A stretch of 64,000 nucleotides of DNA from Armatimonadota bacterium (GCA_029551395.1 JAKPFN010000147.1:1-64000); one strand, 5' to 3'. Numbered from the stretch's first letter, positions 43,060 to 53,151 are shown. Notes: generated by a model from the sequence alone, not told the origin. Numbers and translations are program-made.

Positions 43060-44220
43060 GTGAAAGACAGACATTTTTCTTTAGCAGTTCCGTGGTTTAC
43101 TGATGCGGCACTTGCCTTGATTCAAACGGCAGTGCCGTTTTTGGCGTTAAGATATTTGGCAACCGAGCTGATGTTAGGGACACTCGGTTACGTTGCACAG
43201 GTAGTAAGATTGCCTATCTGCCTTACTGCCGGACGGTTATCCGAAAAAGTCGGACGTTCCCAGATCATCATTCCAGCGACATTAGTGTTAGCACTCGCTT
43301 GTGTTGGGCTTGCTAATGCATCATCTTATGGCCAAATCGTGCTGTATTATACGATAAGTATTGCGGCGCTGGGAGCTTTTTACCCTCCATTGCAGGCACT
43401 CATTGGAGATGTGTCAAAGCATGGAGAACTTACCAAAAACCTTAGTTGGTTCAATATGGGCTGGTGCCTTGGCGGAGCCAGTGCAGGACTTATCGCAGGC
43501 TGGTTAATCGGCCTTGGTGTCAGCGTTACATTCTATGTAGCAGCAGCTTCTGGTCTTGGTGCTGCCTTGACCTTGATTATTTGGCGAAACAGTCCTAAGC
43601 GAGTTCCCAGGTCAAACAGAAAAACTATTACACAAACCGAAGAACACCACCCTTCCATACTTTTCGTGGCAAGACTGGCTCATTTCACTGGATTCTTCGC
43701 TTTTCCGATAATCCGCATGCTCTTTCCAAAGCTGGGAGTCGAGCTTGGGTGGTCTAAGCCGATGGTCGCAATAGTGGCTGCTATGCTGCTCGTTGGTCAG
43801 GCAGGAGGTATTATTATCACCAGCGCAGGACCGTGGTGGCGCGGTAAGCTATGGCCGCAAATCGCAGCTTTATCTATTACTGTTACATGCTCTGCTATAG
43901 TAGCTGTTATATCCATTCCCATTGTAATCGGCGCCGCATTTTTCGGGATAGGCGCTTCACTTGGCATCGGCTACACTTCTGCGTTATATCATGGGATATC
44001 CTCTCGAAGGGCTATTGGGAAAAATACAGGTATTCATGAATCTCTGGTAGCAGGTGGAAATATTCTTGGTGCGCTCTTTGGAGGCCTGGTTGCTCAACAC
44101 ATCTCCCCAAGAGCGCCTTATGTGCTGCTTGCCGCTTTAGCTGGTGTTTGCCTCCTGACAGCAGTCATTCTCTGGAGAAAAATGATGCGTGAAGAAGCCC
44201 AACCAAACTTTAGAAGATAA
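43060..44220 (+). CDS. Major facilitator superfamily transporter
   Basis: The product is 386 residues with about 12 helices. The loop 2-3 signature is present in a weak form (GRLSEKVGRSQIII), and AFYPPLQALIGDVSKHGELTKNLSWFNMGW is the helix 4-5 segment. The start is a GTG after GGAG, about 14 bases upstream. This secondary transporter would move a small molecule through the inner membrane with an ion gradient. The substrate is not known. It lies between two tRNA genes and has no metabolic neighbours to hint at one. Confidence 0.85.
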   Translation: MKDRHFSLAVPWFTDAALALIQTAVPFLALRYLATELMLGTLGYVAQVVRLPICLTAGRLSEKVGRSQIIIPATLVLALACVGLANASSYGQIVLYYTISIAALGAFYPPLQALIGDVSKHGELTKNLSWFNMGWCLGGASAGLIAGWLIGLGVSVTFYVAAASGLGAALTLIIWRNSPKRVPRSNRKTITQTEEHHPSILFVARLAHFTGFFAFPIIRMLFPKLGVELGWSKPMVAIVAAMLLVGQAGGIIITSAGPWWRGKLWPQIAALSITVTCSAIVAVISIPIVIGAAFFGIGASLGIGYTSALYHGISSRRAIGKNTGIHESLVAGGNILGALFGGLVAQHISPRAPYVLLAALAGVCLLTAVILWRKMMREEAQPNFRR

Positions 44221-44244
44221 ATCACAGCATTTATGCGCGTATTC

Positions 44245-44274
44245 TTGCGATTTTGCTCTTATATATGGTAGAAT
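44245..44274 (+). promoter_or_regulatory. Promoter of tRNA-Ser
   Basis: TTGCGA (44245-44250) is followed after 18 bases by TAGAAT (44269-44274), with transcription expected about five bases before the tRNA. Confidence 0.6.
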
Positions 44275-44285
44275 ACTATGGTCAT

Positions 44286-44379
44286 GGAGAGATGGCTGAG
44301 TGGTCGAAAGCGGCCGCCTGCTAAGCGGTTGTAGGGTCATTAAGCCCTACCCCGGGTTCGAATCCCGGTCTCTCCGCCA
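44286..44379 (+). tRNA. tRNA-Ser (anticodon GCT)
   Basis: This is a class II tRNA with the long variable arm of serine tRNAs. The acceptor is GGAGAGA / TCTCTCC with an encoded CCA. The anticodon loop CTGCTAA gives GCT, reading AGC and AGT. The variable arm is TAGGG-tcattaag-CCCTA and the T-arm is CCGGG-TTCGAAT-CCCGG. Confidence 0.96.
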
Positions 44380-44383
44380 TAGC

Positions 44384-44415
44384 AGCCCCGAGTCCATGGA
44401 TTTCGGGGCTTTTTA
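44384..44415 (+). terminator. Rho-independent terminator of tRNA-Ser
   Basis: The stem AGCCCCGA / TCGGGGCT with a TTTTT run follows five bases after the tRNA 3' end. Confidence 0.9.
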
Positions 44416-44486
44416 CTGATTGAAATGCTTGATCGTCTATTCGACGATTAATTCCGTGCAACGAACAATAGGAGGTCGATTTAGCC

Positions 44487-45521
44487 TTGAGGCTGCACCT
44501 CTGGACAGTTCTAATATCAATAGCTGCTATCTCGCTTCTGTCTGGTGCTTATGGCGCGACGGAGTTAGATAACTACTTCAACCTGCGTAGACAACACCAG
44601 GCCATGAGCCTCAAGATTTCGGAGATTAAAACCAATCCTGAAGCCTATAAAGGAAAGGTCTTCGAATTAAGAGGCAAGCTCTCCGGCACTGCTCGCGGCG
44701 GAGAACAGACACTTTTCATTATCGACTGTGGCGATGGCTGTTATGTTGTAAATGCTGATCCTGACAGTTTCCCAAACCTCAGTGCAGGCAGCAGGATCTG
44801 TATCCTCGCAGAAGTAGGTGAAAACTGCACAATTGCACTTTCAGACCTGAGACTGGTTGCACTGGCTTATGAAAGTGATGTCCTTCTTCGAGAGCAGAAA
44901 GCAATGGAAGCTGAGGCTGCCAGGAAAGCTAAGGAAATAGCCAAACAACAGCAAAAAGAAGCTCAAGCTAAGCTGGACGCACAGCGCAAACAGGCCCAAC
45001 AAAAACAAGCTGCTCAACCAATGGCTGCAGAGCAGATGGTTGCAGCATACAAAAACGCCATCAAGTCTTATAACAAGAAGCTTTCTGATGCTGAAGCAGA
45101 TACCATAGCCCGCAGCATTCTCGCATTTGGAGCTAAGTATGAAGTTGACCCCAGGCTGGTCGTCGCGATAATCCTTGCTGAATCCAACTTCCGCCCTGAC
45201 GCAACCAGTCCCAAAGGAGCAATGGGGCTTGGTCAGCTTATGCCTGGCACCGCAGCCGGTCTTGGTGTCAGTAATGCTTACGACCCTGTGCAAAACATCC
45301 AGGGAAGTGTACGGTTGATTAGAGGTCATCTGGACAAACTGACAGGGAGTGCAGACTGGTCTGAACTGACATGGCATGACTTGGCGCTTGCACTGGCCAG
45401 CTACAATGCAGGGCCAGGCGCGGTCAAGAAGTATGGAGGCGTTCCACCTTACAGGGAGACCGAGCAGTACATCTCCAAAGTGTTCTCCATCTATAAAAAA
45501 CTCTGCGGCATAGAAAATTGA
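44487..45521 (+). CDS. Secreted lytic transglycosylase with OB-like and coiled-coil regions
   Basis: The product is 344 residues, starting at a TTG with GGAGG 11 bases upstream. Signal peptide: MRLHLWTVLISIAAISLLSGAYG. A small beta domain follows (about 45-130: YKGKVFELRGKLSG), then a Lys/Gln/Ala-rich coiled coil (about 140-180). The SLT domain starts near 205 with the catalytic glutamate in ILAESNFRPDATSPKGAMGLGQLMPGTA and ends with LASYNAGPGAVKKYGG. The enzyme cleaves peptidoglycan glycan strands to anhydro-muropeptides in the periplasm. The next gene overlaps its stop. Confidence 0.9.
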   Translation: MRLHLWTVLISIAAISLLSGAYGATELDNYFNLRRQHQAMSLKISEIKTNPEAYKGKVFELRGKLSGTARGGEQTLFIIDCGDGCYVVNADPDSFPNLSAGSRICILAEVGENCTIALSDLRLVALAYESDVLLREQKAMEAEAARKAKEIAKQQQKEAQAKLDAQRKQAQQKQAAQPMAAEQMVAAYKNAIKSYNKKLSDAEADTIARSILAFGAKYEVDPRLVVAIILAESNFRPDATSPKGAMGLGQLMPGTAAGLGVSNAYDPVQNIQGSVRLIRGHLDKLTGSADWSELTWHDLALALASYNAGPGAVKKYGGVPPYRETEQYISKVFSIYKKLCGIEN

Positions 45522-45916
45522 CAGGGGCAACACACGCAAGCATCGGAGCAGCGTTAGGCGCTATAATACGCAAACCTGGTCTTGCCTTTGCTGCTGGAGT
45601 TGTATCCCATATAATTGCTGATATTCTCCCACACCGCGATTGTCCTCCAAAAGTCGAAGCAGCGCTCCTTACTGCCACCCTTGGCTTTATTATCGCTCGT
45701 TATGGAATAAATTCTCCTCAATTCTGGGGCGCGGCAGGAGCAGTCTCGCCTGATTTTGAACATCTTCTCCTTGAGCTGGGGCTGATACGGCCGGAAGATG
45801 AGATATTTCCAACTCATATCGATTATGGTAAATGGCATGGGTCTGAAACTAACGAACGAATCAGCCAGCTATTGACATTTGCAGCCGGCATGTTTATCGC
45901 AGATAAGTCTAAATAA
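45518..45916 (+). CDS. Putative membrane-associated His/Asp-rich protein
   Basis: The product is 132 residues, starting at a TTG that overlaps the transglycosylase stop. It has a pattern of potential metal ligands in hydrophobic segments: ATHASIGAALG, VVSHIIADILPHRDCPP and VSPDFEHLLLELG. This resembles the YdjM-like family of membrane-bound putative metal-dependent hydrolases, but it is shorter. Two or three weakly hydrophobic helices are expected. The specific reaction is unknown, and the overlap suggests co-translation with the transglycosylase. Confidence 0.65.
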   Translation: MTGATHASIGAALGAIIRKPGLAFAAGVVSHIIADILPHRDCPPKVEAALLTATLGFIIARYGINSPQFWGAAGAVSPDFEHLLLELGLIRPEDEIFPTHIDYGKWHGSETNERISQLLTFAAGMFIADKSK

Positions 45917-46018
45917 GTCAGTTTATCCATTACATTGATTTAATAGCATTCTCTATACTTGTGTTAATGCTGATTCTCGGGTATAAACAACCGATAGATA
46001 GTCGGTAGGAGGTCTCTT

Positions 46019-48589
46019 GTGGTTAAACAGGTTTTGAAAAACGGTCTGACAGTACTTATAGAGGAGCGAATCGACAGCCCGATTACTGCAATAGTAACTT
46101 ACGTTAAGACAGGTTATTTCGATGAGCCTGACCAGTTTGCAGGCATCTCCCATGTTTTTGAGCACATGTTCTTTAAAGGGACCACCCGCAGGCCAAACCC
46201 GGAAGACATTGCGAGGGAAACCAAGGCATTAGGCGGCGTTTTGAATGCAAGCACGGGTTATGAAGCAACCATCTATTATGTCACATCGCCTGCAGAGAAC
46301 TTCGAGAAAGCTCTGGATATCCAGTTCGATGCACTCACAGACCCAAAACTAGACCCTGTAGAACTCCAACGGGAAATCGAGGTCGTTATTCAGGAATCCA
46401 GGCAAAAACTGGACAATCCTTCAGCTTTCTCACTTGAAAAAATGTGGGAAATGGCGTTTGATAGGCATCGGATCAGACGCTGGAGAATAGGCCACCCAGA
46501 CCAGCTTCGCGCAATCACCAGAGACGACCTTCTGCGTTATTATAACGAACGTTACGTGCCAGCTAATATCATCCTGTGTGTTGTAGGAGGAGTTGAATCA
46601 GGCATAGCGCTTCAACATATCGAGCGGTTATATTCTGATATTCCAGACAGGAAGCTCATAGAGAATCCATCTCCTGAAGAACCCGAACAAGTCCGCATGA
46701 AGTTTGCTCGGATGCAAAGCGATATCAATCAGAAGCTGCTGCATATCGGGTTCCATGCACCTACGATTCTCGATACGGACTACTACCCGCTTTCTGTGGC
46801 AATAGACATCCTTGGTGAGGGCAGAAGTTCCAGGCTTTATCAGTCTCTTATGGAACGCAGACAGCTTGTGAGCAACATCGGTGCGTTCTACAGCAGTTAT
46901 CAGAGCGTGGGAGTGGTAACACTCAGCTCAGAAGTGTTAGGAAATGATCCATCTCTCGTCACTACGGCTATGTTCGAGGAGATCGAAAAACTCAAAAAAG
47001 AACCTATCCGCCGCGCCGAGTTGGAGAAGATCAAGAACATAATCGAAAGCGACACATTCTTTGAGCAGGAGCAGGTGCTCGGACGAGCAAACAGGCTTGC
47101 ATTCTTTGAATCATTGGGAGACTGGAAACTGTCTGATGAATATCTGGAACTGCTCAGGAAAGTAGAGGCGGAAGATGTAGCGCGTGCAGTGGCACAGTAT
47201 CTGTCAATCGACCGAGCTACAGTACTCGAGTATATGCCAGAAAATGCAGATTTAGCAGAATACGATACTGAAGCACTTTATGAAAAAGCCTCACATGCAG
47301 TCATCCATGTACCGAGCGCGCTCCCTGTTACGACTGTATCCACAGATGGTCACCTAAGGCGGGCTGTTATGCCTTCTGGTGCTACGATAATCACTGAAAT
47401 CGACACAAAAACTCCAGTAATTGGCCTTGCTGTCTACTTTAAAGGTGGAAAGATTTGCGAAACCAGGGAAAACGCCGGGATAACCGAGCTTGCCCTGCGC
47501 AGTTCTCTGAAAGGAACCAGCAGATTCTCTGCAGAAGAGATTGCGCAAAGGCTGGAAAGCCTTGGCACATCTATCGGTACTGTCAACGGCTCAGACTACT
47601 TCGGTTACAGTCTCAGAATACTCGATAAGAATTTTGAGGAAGGTTTGGAACTGCTTTTTGATGTGATAACAGATGCGACATTTCCTCCTGAGGAGGTAGA
47701 AAAGGAAAAAGAGGCGCTTCGTGCAGATATCCGCAGATTACAGGACTCCTCATTCGGTTATGCATCGGACTTGCTGGCAGAAGTAGTATTTGAAGGCCAT
47801 CCCTACGGACTCGCTGATTATGGTTACGATGAAACCGTTTCCGGCCTTACTCCCGAGCAGGTCGCACAGTGGCATAGAACCATTTGTTCTCCTGAAGCTG
47901 CTGTAATTTCGATTGTCGGCAACATACATCTTGATTCTACAACTAAAGCCGTTGAAGGTATGCTGCAGAAATTGACTACACAACCTTCTGCTTGTACAAC
48001 TATTCCAACCACATTCCCTACTGAGATAAAGGAGAATTCGGTAGAACGGGACCGGACACAGACTGCGGCTGCAATCGGCTTCCCTGGTGTGCCTACTGAT
48101 GATCCTGGACGATACGCGCTGGATGTAACCAGTGCGCTTGCTTCAGGACTTGGTGGAAGGCTATTTGCTGAGGTCAGAGGCAGGCTTGGACTTGCTTATG
48201 TTGTGTCTACTGCCAATCTGACAGGCGCTGAAGGCGGCGTGTTTGTCATTTACACAGCAACATCTCCAGAAAATGAGCAGCTTGCCCGTGAAGCTATCTT
48301 CAATGAGCTTCAGAAGCTTAGAGATGAGCCTGCAGAAGTGGAAGAGGTCGAACGAGCTAAGAACTACTTGAAAGGCGCAAGGTTAATAGCGTTACAGACA
48401 TCTGTAGGACGAGCAAGAGAACACGCAGCAAACGAAATCTTCGGCCGAGGACTGAATGGAACAGCAGAATATCTGGAAGGTATCTCCAAAATCACTCCTG
48501 AAGATGTGCTTAATGCCTCCAGGCAGCATTTTACAATCGATAGATACTGCCTTGGAGTCGTCCGTGGAAAACCAACCGTAAGCAAGTAA
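46019..48589 (+). CDS. M16 zinc peptidase, two-lobed single chain
   Basis: The product is 856 residues, a fusion of the two halves that are often separate genes. The N-terminal half has the inverted zinc motif HVFEH (45-49, HxxEH) and the downstream glutamate region REIEVVIQE. The C-terminal half is catalytically silent, with a matching fold (GGKICETRENAGITELALRSSLKGTSRFSAEEIAQRLESLG) but no HxxEH. M16 enzymes such as pitrilysin and processing-peptidase homologues degrade peptides in a closed chamber. There is no clear signal peptide. The start is a GTG behind TAGGAGGT. Confidence 0.92.
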   Translation: MVKQVLKNGLTVLIEERIDSPITAIVTYVKTGYFDEPDQFAGISHVFEHMFFKGTTRRPNPEDIARETKALGGVLNASTGYEATIYYVTSPAENFEKALDIQFDALTDPKLDPVELQREIEVVIQESRQKLDNPSAFSLEKMWEMAFDRHRIRRWRIGHPDQLRAITRDDLLRYYNERYVPANIILCVVGGVESGIALQHIERLYSDIPDRKLIENPSPEEPEQVRMKFARMQSDINQKLLHIGFHAPTILDTDYYPLSVAIDILGEGRSSRLYQSLMERRQLVSNIGAFYSSYQSVGVVTLSSEVLGNDPSLVTTAMFEEIEKLKKEPIRRAELEKIKNIIESDTFFEQEQVLGRANRLAFFESLGDWKLSDEYLELLRKVEAEDVARAVAQYLSIDRATVLEYMPENADLAEYDTEALYEKASHAVIHVPSALPVTTVSTDGHLRRAVMPSGATIITEIDTKTPVIGLAVYFKGGKICETRENAGITELALRSSLKGTSRFSAEEIAQRLESLGTSIGTVNGSDYFGYSLRILDKNFEEGLELLFDVITDATFPPEEVEKEKEALRADIRRLQDSSFGYASDLLAEVVFEGHPYGLADYGYDETVSGLTPEQVAQWHRTICSPEAAVISIVGNIHLDSTTKAVEGMLQKLTTQPSACTTIPTTFPTEIKENSVERDRTQTAAAIGFPGVPTDDPGRYALDVTSALASGLGGRLFAEVRGRLGLAYVVSTANLTGAEGGVFVIYTATSPENEQLAREAIFNELQKLRDEPAEVEEVERAKNYLKGARLIALQTSVGRAREHAANEIFGRGLNGTAEYLEGISKITPEDVLNASRQHFTIDRYCLGVVRGKPTVSK

Positions 48590-48610
48590 TAAAATAGACA
48601 TTAACAAGAA

Positions 48611-48643
48611 AGCCTCGAGTTCATTCACCCGAGGCTTTGTTTT
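48611..48643 (+). terminator. Rho-independent terminator after the M16 gene
   Basis: AGCCTCG pairs with CGAGGCT across a 12-base loop and is followed by TTGTTTTA. The stop of the convergent gene lies just beyond. Confidence 0.85.
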
Positions 48644-48661
48644 ACACATCAATCAGTTATA

Positions 48662-49768
48662 TTAATCAGCATACATTGCGGTCTTGGCTTTCTCGAATGT
48701 TGCGCCGGGAGGAGGAAGTTTCTTTATTGCCTCGTCGTAGTTCACGATGTATTCCCACCAGTTGTTATAGAACCCGTCAGTAACACCCGGATTGTGTGGA
48801 ATTCGGGTCATCCACCATATATGATGGTTCACAATGCCGTCCCAACCGCCGCTCTTTGCATTGAGAAGCTTTTTCTGACGAGGGAGCTTTGGATAGGTCA
48901 GCCAGTCATCAGCATAAGTCCAGACTTCTTTATCATTGTTCCAATCGTAGTCTCCCTTTGAGTTCGGTGCATAATGAACGCTGCCGACTTCCGACTCCCC
49001 AGGAAAATCTTTATCCACTCTAGTAAACTTGACCCACGGATTTTCTCCGTTCTTCTTATGGTCCCAGACTCCTTTGCCAACTGTCAGGGAAAGCACGCTC
49101 TCTATCCTGTGGCAGTAGCTTTCGAGCATTTCGCCTTCACCACGCTCGTAATTCCATCCCATTATCCAGATTGTCTTGCCTACATCAGGTATATCGTAAG
49201 GTCTGTAAAACCAAGGGTTATCTGTCTGGTAAGGAATCTTGTCTCCAGGGGTCTTCCAGTGCAGTTCATCCCAGGCCATATATGGAGCGCCCCACAGCCA
49301 GATCTCGGTGACATCCTTCTCTTTGATCTTCTTTTCCAGGTCGAACTTATTAAAAAGCCACTTGAAACTGGTCATTCCGGGGTTAGCTTTGCTGCGATCT
49401 TTCTCCCACATCTCGAGGAACTCTTCTTCGGTATAAGTGAAGCCGTTACGGAATGTGGTGAAACCGTCGAACTCGATTTTCTCGACAACCTTGTAGTTGA
49501 CATACCCGTTGCTTGCTTTCCGGGCGTCTTCGATCATCTTCTCTGTAAGCACCCAAGGATCAGACCATTTCATGTACTCGTGGAGCTTGACGTTGCCTCT
49601 GGTCTTTAGCACCGGATCGATGTTGATGACGATCACATTGACTGTTTTGGTGCCGATACCCTTTGAAGTTTCTATGGCTGTAGTCTCAGTCTTTTCTGAT
49701 ATGCCGTAATTTGCTATGAGGAAAAGCGCCGCAAGACTTAAACAGACCAGTTTTGTCAGCCTGCACAT
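48662..49768 (-). CDS. Secreted protein of unknown function
   Basis: The product is 368 residues with a signal peptide (MCRLTKLVCLSLAALFLIANYGIS). The mature part contains VIVINIDPVLKTRGNVKLHEYMKW, a Trp-rich region DVTEIWLWGAPYMAWDELHW, and GEMLESYCHRIESVLSLTVGKG. The last is a conserved-looking H/E stretch that I have seen in uncharacterised secreted proteins but not in an enzyme family I can name. It has no HExxH. It is a single gene on the minus strand with divergent typA upstream. No function is assigned. Confidence 0.75.
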   Translation of the reverse strand: MCRLTKLVCLSLAALFLIANYGISEKTETTAIETSKGIGTKTVNVIVINIDPVLKTRGNVKLHEYMKWSDPWVLTEKMIEDARKASNGYVNYKVVEKIEFDGFTTFRNGFTYTEEEFLEMWEKDRSKANPGMTSFKWLFNKFDLEKKIKEKDVTEIWLWGAPYMAWDELHWKTPGDKIPYQTDNPWFYRPYDIPDVGKTIWIMGWNYERGEGEMLESYCHRIESVLSLTVGKGVWDHKKNGENPWVKFTRVDKDFPGESEVGSVHYAPNSKGDYDWNNDKEVWTYADDWLTYPKLPRQKKLLNAKSGGWDGIVNHHIWWMTRIPHNPGVTDGFYNNWWEYIVNYDEAIKKLPPPGATFEKAKTAMYAD

Positions 49769-49877
49769 AAGGTTACCCTCCCGTATCCAACATTATTGGA
49801 GCCTACGGAGCCAAGCCTATTCTACCCCAACTAGATACACTAAAGCAATCAGATTCAATCCAATCATCTTTCTGCAA

Positions 49878-49906
49878 TTGCCCTTAGTCTGCCAAACTGT
49901 TATAAT
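49878..49906 (+). promoter_or_regulatory. Strong promoter for typA
   Basis: TTGCCC (49878-49883), a 17-base spacer and TATAAT (49901-49906) make a good housekeeping promoter. A leader of about 80 bases precedes typA. Confidence 0.8.
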
Positions 49907-49940
49907 ATGTATGTCATAAATCCTGAAAATAATCTGCCAG

Positions 49941-49975
49941 CGGCCGAGTTTCGTCTGATGGAGCTTGGCCGTTTT
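49941..49975 (+). promoter_or_regulatory. Leader hairpin with T-run before typA, attenuator-like
   Basis: CGGCCGAG (49941-49948) can pair with CTTGGCCG (49964-49971), with one G-U pair, and TTTT follows at once. It lies inside the predicted 5' leader of typA, 20 bases before the start codon, and could act as a conditional terminator or a translation brake. Confidence 0.5.
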
Positions 49976-49994
49976 GTCGTGTTTAAGAGCAAGA

Positions 49995-51845
49995 ATGAGT
50001 ATAGCTGAAGTAGATGTAGTGGTCCGGGAAGTCCGGGAGAATATAAGAAATATTGCAATAATCGCTCACGTTGATCATGGAAAGACAACGCTGGTCGATG
50101 TAATCTTGCGTCAAAGCGGTACCTTCAGGCACAATCAGGTAGTCGCCGAGCGCGTGATGGATTCAAACGCTCTTGAGCGGGAAAAAGGTATAACTATCCT
50201 CTCAAAAGTCACCGCAGTCTATTATGATGGCGTAAAAATCAACATTTTCGACACCCCTGGGCACTCTGATTTCGGTGGAGAGGTAGAACGCATCTTGCGA
50301 TCTGTTGATGGCGTGCTGCTTCTGGTCGATGCTCGCGAAGGCCCAATGCCTCAGACCCGCTTCGTTCTGAAAAAAGCTCTTGAGCAGCGGTTGAAGCCGA
50401 TTGTTGTGATAAACAAGATAGACCGGCAAGGTTCCCGTCCATGGGAAGTCATAGACGAGGTTTTGGACCTGTTCATTGAGCTTGGATGCAGTGAGGACCT
50501 GCTGGATTTCCCGTATATTTTTACTTCAGCCACAGAAGGCTATGCAGTCCTTGACCCGAGCCAGCAAGGGAAGGATATAGACCTGCTATTCAAAATGATC
50601 CTGGAACATATTCCTCCTCCGACAGTGCAAGCTGACAGCCCATTTCAGCTTCAGGTCACGAATCTGGACTATGACGACCACCTTGGCAGAATGTTTGGAG
50701 GCAAAATCCTCTGTGGCACTGTCCGGCGAGGAGAAACAGTTGCCATCATCAAGCGTGACGGAACACAGGATAAGTTTGCAGTAACAAAAGTGTTCATCTA
50801 TCAAGGTCTCAAGAGAATCGAGGTCGAGGAAGCGTCAGCAGGCGAAATCGTCCTTCTGGCAGGTTATGAAGATGTACAGATAGGTTCAACTATCGCTGAT
50901 GCAGATCAGCCCAAGGCGCTTCCGCTGATACATATCGATGAACCGACCGTCTCTATGGACTTCATCGTTAACAACAGCCCTTGGGCAGGAAAAAGCGGTA
51001 AGTGGATAACAATGCGCAACCTTTCGAACAGGCTCTACAAGGAGGCCAAGGTGAACGTCAGCCTCAGAGTGGAGCCAACCGACAGCCCTGATTCTCTTCG
51101 GGTGTCAGGAAGAGGCGAACTCCAGCTCGCCATACTGCTCGAGACGATGCGCCGTGAAGGCTATGAAGTCGCTGTCAGCAAACCAAAGGCTATTACCAGG
51201 AAAATCGATGGTGTGCTATGTGAACCGATAGAAGAAGTCACCATCGATGTAAACGATGAAGCTGTTGGAACGATTATCCAGGAATTAGCTGCGAGAAAAG
51301 GCGAGATCATCTCGATGAGCAAGGATGAAACAGGCAATAACCGGCTGATCTTTGAAGTTCCCACACGCGGTTTGATAGGTTTCCGTTCTGACTTCCTGAC
51401 ATGGACAAAAGGCCTTGGGATGATATCTCGCATGTTTAAGGAGTATGGGCCGCACAGGGGAGAGATCGTTACCCGCACACGCGGCAGCCTGATTGTCAAA
51501 GAGACCGGTAGAGCAACAGCCTACGCAATAGCCCCACTCCAGGAGCGGGCCACATTCTTCATCTCACCTGGTGATGAAGTTTATGAAGGACAGGTTGTTG
51601 GAGAAAACTCAAGGTCAGAGGATATGGTTGTAAACGTTACGAAGGCCAAGCACGCCACCAACATGCGGTCATCTACTGAAGAAGCTACAGTGCTTATTAC
51701 TCCACCCAGGCAGTTTATGCTCGAGCAGGCGCTTGCATTCATCGGCGATGATGAGCTGCTGGAGGTTACACCTGATGCACTCCGGTTTAGAAAACGGATA
51801 CTGAATCAGATAGATAGACGGTTGGAGGAACGAAGGTCTCGATAA
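49995..51845 (+). CDS. typA: Ribosome-associated GTPase TypA/BipA
   Basis: The product is 616 residues from the ATG at 49995; the track start at 49965 would overlap the leader hairpin. G motifs are in order: [14 protein letters not shown] (P-loop), [20 protein letters not shown] (G3) and NKIDR (G4). EF-Tu domain II, two EF-G-like domains and the TypA-specific C-terminal domain follow ([31 protein letters not shown]). This elongation-factor relative helps 50S assembly and translation under cold or stress. ywbE follows three bases downstream. Confidence 0.96.
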   Translation: MSIAEVDVVVREVRENIRNIAIIAHVDHGKTTLVDVILRQSGTFRHNQVVAERVMDSNALEREKGITILSKVTAVYYDGVKINIFDTPGHSDFGGEVERILRSVDGVLLLVDAREGPMPQTRFVLKKALEQRLKPIVVINKIDRQGSRPWEVIDEVLDLFIELGCSEDLLDFPYIFTSATEGYAVLDPSQQGKDIDLLFKMILEHIPPPTVQADSPFQLQVTNLDYDDHLGRMFGGKILCGTVRRGETVAIIKRDGTQDKFAVTKVFIYQGLKRIEVEEASAGEIVLLAGYEDVQIGSTIADADQPKALPLIHIDEPTVSMDFIVNNSPWAGKSGKWITMRNLSNRLYKEAKVNVSLRVEPTDSPDSLRVSGRGELQLAILLETMRREGYEVAVSKPKAITRKIDGVLCEPIEEVTIDVNDEAVGTIIQELAARKGEIISMSKDETGNNRLIFEVPTRGLIGFRSDFLTWTKGLGMISRMFKEYGPHRGEIVTRTRGSLIVKETGRATAYAIAPLQERATFFISPGDEVYEGQVVGENSRSEDMVVNVTKAKHATNMRSSTEEATVLITPPRQFMLEQALAFIGDDELLEVTPDALRFRKRILNQIDRRLEERRSR

Positions 51846-51847
51846 CC

Positions 51848-52042
51848 ATGCCTGTTCCTGACAGAAATGAAATTCAACCCGGTCAGCGGGTGAAGATAGT
51901 GGAGAAGCAAAACCAGCCTACGGGACAGCAGACTGAAGGAGTTGTCTTGCGTATCCTGACAAAAAGCCCTGCTCATCCTCATGGGATAAAAGTAATGCTC
52001 ACTGACGGTCGTGTTGGCCGGGTTCAGTCAATAGTATCCTAG
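51848..52042 (+). CDS. ywbE: YwbE family protein
   Basis: The product is 64 residues, a typical length. It matches the family pattern: REIxxGxxVxIVxKxxQxTGxxTEGVVxxILTxSxxHPHGIKVxL is seen here as RNEIQPGQRVKIVEKQNQPTGQQTEGVVLRILTKSPAHPHGIKVMLTDGRVGRV. It has a small SH3-like beta fold of unknown function. The family is often near translation genes, consistent with typA three bases upstream. Its stop overlaps the convergent nitronate monooxygenase gene by four bases. Confidence 0.93.
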   Translation: MPVPDRNEIQPGQRVKIVEKQNQPTGQQTEGVVLRILTKSPAHPHGIKVMLTDGRVGRVQSIVS

Positions 52043-53151
52043 CTGGATTCGTTAGCGCTGACTAATACTTGACGTTCGGATAAACCTATCAATGCCTCGC
52101 TAACAAGCTCATCCACCAACTGCCTTACCGGCACTACCTCTGAAATCCTGTAAGCATTGCGGCCAGCCATTATAAGCCCGTTCTCATGATCCCCTTCATG
52201 TGCGCTGACTAATGCTGCTGCAATGCAAAATGATGCTTCAGATGGATTGCAAGTCCTAAGACAATGATAGGGACACCTAATCGGCAGTTTTTCCCCTCTG
52301 TTGACGCTTTCCACCAGATTGTTTCTCACAGCACGCCCCGGCATACCAACCGGGCTTTTTACTATCATCATATCTTCCTGTTTGGAATCTATAATCACCT
52401 GCTTGCAACTGTCTGGAAGAGAACACTCATTAGTTGCCAAGAACCTGGTCGCCATCTGTACGCCTTCAACACCTATCTTAAACAATCGCGCAATATCACT
52501 ACCATCAAATATGCCGCCAGCAGCTATTACGGGGATATGTTTTCCTGTCTTCTGCTCGAACTTCTGAGCAACTTTTATTACATCAGAACAGACTTGCTGA
52601 AGAGTACACTCACCCCATCCTGTCACTTCCTCCATATTGAAGCCTAAATGTCCGCCTGCAAGTGCTCCTTCAACTATAATGGCATCAGGTAGACAGTCAT
52701 CCCTGTTCAGCCATCGGTTGCAGACAATCTCAGCGGCACGAGCAGATGAGACTATAGGTATCAAGCACACACCACTGCCTTTAGCAAGAGCCGGCAAGCC
52801 CAAAGGAAGACCTGCACCTGAGGTAATATAATCCACTTTTTCAGCAACTGCGGTTTTGACCAATTCGTCGTAGTTTGTCAGAGCTACCATGACGTTTACG
52901 CCAATGATTCCGTTAGATAGCTTACGTGAAAGGCGGATTTCTTCCACAAGTCCTGCGTTGCTCTCCTCGATGTAAGCGCGGCCTCTGCACTCTCCACGAA
53001 CTAATCCAACGCTGGCAATAGTCCCAGCCATACCACAGTTGGCAACAGCCGACACCAACTTGTGATCTGAACTGCGGACTCCCATACCTCCTAAAATGAA
53101 AGGTGGATCGATTCTAAGATGACCGATTTGAAGGGGCGGTAAAGCTATCAT
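52039..53151 (-). CDS. Nitronate monooxygenase family FMN protein
   Basis: The product is 370 residues. The FMN-binding TIM barrel shows PFILGGMGVRSS at the N-terminus, VEGALAGGHLGF (with the active-site histidine of the family), IPVIAAGGIFDGSDIARLFKIGVEGVQMATRF (phosphate-binding site) and KSPVGMPGRAVRN. A C-terminal Cys motif, CPYHCLRTC...FCIAAAL, marks the anaerobe-type branch, where it probably supports a structural or redox role. The family oxidises nitronates or acts as an enoyl reductase (FabK). The lack of fab genes nearby favours the detoxification role, but FabK is not excluded. Confidence 0.87.
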   Translation of the reverse strand: MIALPPLQIGHLRIDPPFILGGMGVRSSDHKLVSAVANCGMAGTIASVGLVRGECRGRAYIEESNAGLVEEIRLSRKLSNGIIGVNVMVALTNYDELVKTAVAEKVDYITSGAGLPLGLPALAKGSGVCLIPIVSSARAAEIVCNRWLNRDDCLPDAIIVEGALAGGHLGFNMEEVTGWGECTLQQVCSDVIKVAQKFEQKTGKHIPVIAAGGIFDGSDIARLFKIGVEGVQMATRFLATNECSLPDSCKQVIIDSKQEDMMIVKSPVGMPGRAVRNNLVESVNRGEKLPIRCPYHCLRTCNPSEASFCIAAALVSAHEGDHENGLIMAGRNAYRISEVVPVRQLVDELVSEALIGLSERQVLVSANESS

